A DNA stretch of 21,289 bases from Saccoglossus kowalevskii (Eukaryota; Hemichordata; Enteropneusta; Harrimaniidae). The notes beneath the pieces are model-generated. The model was given only the letters and a program-made list of their open reading frames with translations, was not told where the DNA came from and made no database searches. Shown piece by piece: positions 18,010-21,289 of this stretch; positions within the stretch are counted from its first letter, which is position 1, and every line of letters begins with the position of its first letter. Made by a program: the position numbers and the translations under genes. The stretch is taken from positions 1-21,289 of the forward strand of contig NW_003141806.1 in NCBI RefSeq assembly GCF_000003605.2. The letters run 5' to 3'.

Positions 18010-18572
18010 GGTGATGGTCTCACTGAGGGACAAGTGTGCCACTCTAATGTTAGTTAAAGTATAGTGTGATGGTCTCACTGGGGGGACAAAGGTGCCACTC
18101 TAATGTCAGTGAAAGTATAGGGTGATGATCTCACTTGGGGGACAAAGGTGCCACTCTAATGTTAGTGAAAGTATAGGGTGATGGTCTCACTGAGGGACAA
18201 AGGTGCCACTCTAATGTTAGTGAAAGTATAGGGTGATGGTCTCACTTGGGGGACAAAGGTGCCACTCTAATGTTAGTGAAAGTATAGTGTGATGATCTCA
18301 CTTGGGGGACAAAGGTGCCACTCTAATGTTAGTGAAAGTATAGGGTGATGATCTCACTTGGGGGGACAAAGGTGCCACTCTAATGTTAGTGAAAGTATAG
18401 GGTGATGGTCTCACTGAGGGACAAAGGTGCCACTCTAATGTTAGCGAAAGTATAGGGTGATGGTCTCACTTGGGGACAAATGTGCCACTCTAATGTTAGT
18501 GAAAGTATATGGTGATGGTCTCACTGAGGGACAAAGATGCCACTCTAATGTTAGTGAAAGTATAGGGTGATG
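18010..18572 (+). repeat. Partner of the 563-base identical segment
   Basis: Identical as read to 13150-13712 at an offset of 4,860. The S module here (18219-18772) runs on past the identical part and is complete. It is followed by TTGGGG/AAAGATGCC, GGTACC (near 18866) and CTTTGGG units, matching 10762 onward at an offset of 8,011. The right flank therefore matches the 10.3 kb and 14.5 kb copies, while its left flank matches the 13.2 kb copy. Confidence 0.9.
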
Positions 18573-18937
18573 ATCTCACTGAGGGACAAAGGTGCCACTC
18601 TAATGTTAGTGAAAGTATAGGGTGATGGTCTCACTTGGGGACAAATGTGCCACTCTAATGTTAGTGAAAGTATAGGGTGATGGTCTCACTTGGGGACAAA
18701 GATGCCACTCTAATGTTAGTGAAAGTATAGGGTGATGGTCTCACTGAGGGACAAAGGTGCCACTCTAATGTTAGTGAAAGTATAGGGTGATGGTCTCACT
18801 TGGGGACAAAGATGCCACTCTAATGTTAGTGAAAGTATAGGGTGATGGTCTCACTGAGGGACAAAGGTACCACTCTAATGTTAGTGAAAGTATAGGGTGA
18901 TGGTCTCACTTTGGGACAAAGGTGCCACTCTAATGTT

Positions 18938-19047
18938 AGTGAAAGTATAGGGTGATGGTCTCACTGAGGGACAAAGGTGCCACTCTAATGCTAGTGAAAG
19001 TATAGGGTGATGGTCTCACTGAGGGACAAAGGTGCCACTCTAATGCT
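18938..19047 (+). repeat. Adjacent pair of units sharing a private ATGCT end
   Basis: Two successive GAGGG units both end CTAATGCT where all other units end CTAATGTT or CTAATATT. The change is seen nowhere else in the window, and the two copies are exactly 55 bases apart. The simplest reading is a recent duplication of a single unit, giving a direct view of the smallest turnover step in this array. Confidence 0.85.
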
Positions 19048-19817
19048 AGTGAAAGTATAGGGTGATGGTCTCACTGAGGGACAAATGTGCCACTCTAATG
19101 TTAGTGAAAGTATATGGTGATGGTCTCACTGAGGGACAAATGTGCCACTCTAATGTTAGTTAAAGTATAGGGTGATGGTCTCACTTGGGGACAAAGATGC
19201 CACTCTAATGTTAGTGAAAGTATATGGTGATGGTCTCACTGAGGGACAAATGTGCCACTCTAATGTTAGTGAAAGTATAGGGTGATGGTTTCACTGAGGG
19301 ACAAAGGTGCCACTCTAATGTTAGTGAAAGTATAGGGTGATGGTCTCACTGAGGGACAAATGTGCCACTCTAATGTTAGTGAAAATATAGGGTGATGGTC
19401 TCACTGAGGGACAAATATGCCACTCTAATGTTAGTGAAAGTATAGGGTGATGGTCTCACTGAGGGACAAAGGTGCCACTCTAATTTTAGTGAAAGTATAG
19501 GGTGATGGTCTCACTGAGGGACAAATGTGCCACTCTAATGTTAGTGAAAGTATAGGGTGATGGTCTCACTGAGGGACAAAGGTGCCACTCTAATGTTAGT
19601 GAAAGTATAGTGTGATGGTCTCACTGAGGGACAAAGGTGCCACTCTAATGTTAGTGAAAGTATAGTGTAATGGTCTTACTGGATGACAAAGGTGCCACTC
19701 TAATGTTAGTGAAAGTATAGGGTGATGGTCTCACTGAGGGACAAATGTGCCACTCTAATGTTAGTGAAAGTATAGGGTGATGGTCTCACTGAGGGACAAA
19801 TGTGCCACTCTAATGTT
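19048..19817 (+). repeat. GAGGG-rich run
   Basis: About 14 units, nearly all GAGGGAC with either AAATGTGCC or AAAGGTGCC, so this is the most uniform stretch in the window. The first part (19070-19250, with GTTAAAG near 19160) resembles 13730-13860. Private changes: GGTTTCAC near 19288, AAAATATAG near 19383, AAATATGCC near 19418 and TAATTTTAG near 19483. It contains the change from S/T-type units back to left-type units. Confidence 0.75.
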
Positions 19818-20367
19818 AGTGGAAGTATAGGGTGATGGTCTCACTGAGGGACAAAGGTGCCACTCTAATGTTAGTGAAAGTATAGTGTGATGGTCTCACT
19901 GAGGGGCAAAGGTGCCACTCTAATGTAAGTGAAAGTATAGTGTAATGGTCTTACTGGACGACAAAGGTGCCACTCTAATGTTAGTGAAAGTATAGGGTGA
20001 TGGTCTTACTGGACAACCAAGGTGCCACTCTAATGTTAGTGAAAGTATAGGGTGATGGTCTCACTGGGGGACAAAGGTGCCACTCTAATGTTAGTGAATG
20101 TATAGGGTGATGGTCTCACTGGGGGACAAAGGTGCCACTATAATGTTAGTGAAAGTATAGTGTGATGGTCTGACTTGGGGACAAAGGTGCCACTCTAATG
20201 TTAGTGAAAGTATAGGGTGATGGTCTCACTGGGGGGACAAAGGTGCCTCTCTAATGTTAGTGAAAGTATAGTGTGATGTCTCACTGAGGGACAAAGGTGC
20301 CACTCTAATGTTAGTGAAAGTATAGTGTAATGGTCTTACTGGACGACAAAGGTGCCACTCTAATGTT
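19818..20367 (+). repeat. Partner of the ten-unit left-type segment
   Basis: Matches 6016-6565 with three differences noticed. It carries the AATGTAAGTG change, the GGACAACC unit, the ACTATAATG plus GTCTGAC pair, the six-G unit with CTCTC and the 54-base GATGTCTC unit in the same order. It marks the return of units typical of the first 6 kb near the right end of the window. Confidence 0.88.
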
Positions 20368-20974
20368 AGTGAAAGTATAGTGTGATGGTCTCACTGAGGG
20401 ACAAATGTGCCACTCTAATGTTAGTGAAAGTATAGGGTGATGGTCTCACTGAGGGACAAATGTGCCACTCTAATGTTAGTGAAAGTATAGGGTGATGGTC
20501 TCACTGAGGGACAAAGGTGCCACTCTAATGTTAGTGAAAGTATAGTGTAATGGTCTTACTGGATGACAAAGGTGCCACTCTAATGTTAGTGAAAGTATAT
20601 GGTGATGGTCTCACTTGGGGACAAAGATGCCACTCTAATGTTAGTGAAAGTATAGGGTGATGGTCTCACTTGGGGACAAAGATGCCACTCTAATGTTAGT
20701 GAAAGTATAGGGTGATGGTCTCACTTGGGGACAAAGATGCCACTCTAATGTTAGTGAAAGTATATGGTGATGGTCTCACTGAGGGACAAGTGTGCCACTC
20801 TAATGTTAGTGAAAGTATAGGGTGATGGTCTCACTTGGGGGACAAAGGTGCCACTCTAATGTCAGTGAAAGTATAGGGTGATGATCTCACTTGGGGGACA
20901 AAGGTGCCACTCTAATGTTAGTGAAAGTATAGGGTGATGGTCTCACTGAGGGACAAAGGTGCCACTCTAATGTT
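20368..20974 (+). repeat. GAGGG units and T module before the last J module
   Basis: Three GAGGG units (two with AAATGTGCC) are followed by a T module whose first unit starts GTGTAAT, not GTCTAAT (20533-20807). Then come a CACTTGGGGGAC unit, a GTCAGTG/GATGATCTC/TTGGGGG unit and a GAGGG unit. From 20553 it matches 12050 onward at an offset of 8,503. Confidence 0.8.
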
Positions 20975-21194
20975 AGTGAAAGTATAGGGTGATGGTCTCA
21001 CTTGGGGACAAAGGTGCCTCTCTAATGTTAGTGAAAGTATAGTGTATTGGTCTCACTTTGGGACAAAGGTGCCACTCTAATATTAGTGAAAGTATAGGGT
21101 GATGGTCTCACTGAGGGACAAAGGTGCCACTGCAATGTTAGTGAAAGTATAGTGTAATGGTCTTACTGGATGACAAAGGTGCCACTCTAATGTT
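20975..21194 (+). repeat. J module, sixth copy
   Basis: CTTGGGG/CTCTC, GTGTATTGG/CTTTGGG with CTAATATTAG, GAGGG with CTGCAATG, and GTGTAAT/GGATGAC. Identical as read to 7340-7559 at an offset of 13,635. The shared order continues to the end of the window (GAGGG, then TACTGTAATGG with GGACGAC). Confidence 0.88.
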
Positions 21195-21289
21195 AGTGAA
21201 AGTATAGTGTGATGGTCTCACTGAGGGACAAAGGTGCCACTCTAACGTTAGTGAAAGTATACTGTAATGGTCTTTACTTGGACGACAAA
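21195..21289 (+). repeat. Last units, cut by the window end, with extra Ts
   Basis: One GAGGG unit ends CTAACGTT, a private CpG-containing change near 21246. A partial TACTGTAATGG unit follows and reads TCTTTACTTGGACGAC where its partner near 7636 reads TCTTACTGGACGAC. Two extra Ts in about 10 bases, found in no other D-class unit, fall within 20 bases of the window end. This may be lower sequence quality at a contig end or a real divergent edge unit. Confidence 0.75.

Larger units (their letters stand above)
1..21289. repeat. 55-base tandem satellite array filling the window
   Basis: Every stretch of the window aligns to a 55-base unit beginning AGTGAAAGTATAG and ending CTCTAATGTT. About 386 units follow head to tail in the same orientation. 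Most are exactly 55 bases; others are 54, 56, 57, 58 or 59 through small indels at fixed places. Neighbouring units usually differ at one to eight sites. The two window edges are cut inside the array, so its true ends are not seen. There is no interspersed element or unique sequence, so all stretches without a gene are explained by this repeat. Known biology: arrays of this kind are normally non-coding heterochromatic DNA in eukaryotes and change by unequal crossing-over and slippage. The chromosomal location and the species cannot be read from the sequence. Confidence 0.98.

Noticed and set aside
1-21289. CRISPR array
   Set aside because: The repeats are directly adjacent with no unique spacers, and the whole 55-base unit is repeated with scattered substitutions.
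1-21289. Repetitive protein-coding gene (mucin-, silk- or surface-antigen-like)
   Set aside because: 55 is not a multiple of three, so the frame rotates at each unit. The plus strand has TAG, TGA and TAA at several places per unit. On the minus strand TAA, TAG and TGA/TAA fall in the same phase of each unit, so each frame is closed about every three units (open stretches of roughly 130 bases, longer only near indel units).
1-21289. Transposon or virus-derived repeat
   Set aside because: No terminal repeats, target duplications, polymerase or transposase reading frame, or any non-satellite sequence is present.

Overview
The whole 21,289-base window is one uninterrupted tandem satellite (minisatellite) array with a 55-base unit, about 386 head-to-tail copies in one orientation. 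I find no gene, RNA gene, transposon, CRISPR array or unique flanking sequence. The unit length is not a multiple of three and each unit carries several stop codons, so no reading frame persists on either strand. An array this long and this clean is typical of eukaryotic heterochromatin (pericentromeric, subtelomeric or sex-chromosome satellite). The consensus unit has no CpG. Where a CpG does occur, TpG and CpA versions of the same site also occur, which points to a genome with cytosine methylation such as a vertebrate or plant. I cannot name the species or the satellite family.

Layout. Bases 1-3813 hold three copies (A, B, C) of a roughly 1-kb, 17-18-unit higher-order repeat, with spacer units between B and C. 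Bases 3814-5140 hold GGGGG/GAGGG-type units with a local 494-base duplication. From about 5140 new unit types appear (TTGGGG with AAAGATGCC, TATATGG, later GATGATCTC). From about 9.1 kb to 19 kb the array is a mosaic of recurring modules: an 'S' module with CACTTGGGGGAC and GCGAAAG units, a 'T' module ending in an ACAAGTGTG unit, and a 'J' module with GTGTATTGG and CTGCAATG units. From about 19.8 kb to the end, left-type units return, matching the 6.0-7.6 kb region.

Several long pairs are identical or nearly so as read by eye: 10210-11136 with 14468-15394 (927 bases, no difference seen), 9096-10100 with 16386-17390 (1,005 bases, one difference), 13150-13712 with 18010-18572 (563 bases, no difference seen), and 1-997 with 2817-3813 (two differences). 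Their separations differ (2.8, 4.3, 4.9, 7.3, 8.5 and 13.8 kb) and their order is not collinear. The array therefore looks built by repeated unequal exchange or segmental copying at many scales, not by amplification of one fixed higher-order unit.

Within the unit, the main signals are a strong G-over-C strand bias, two small dyads (GTGA-5-TCAC and CTAA-2-TTAG), and a variant class in which both arms of the first dyad change together to GTAA-5-TTAC.
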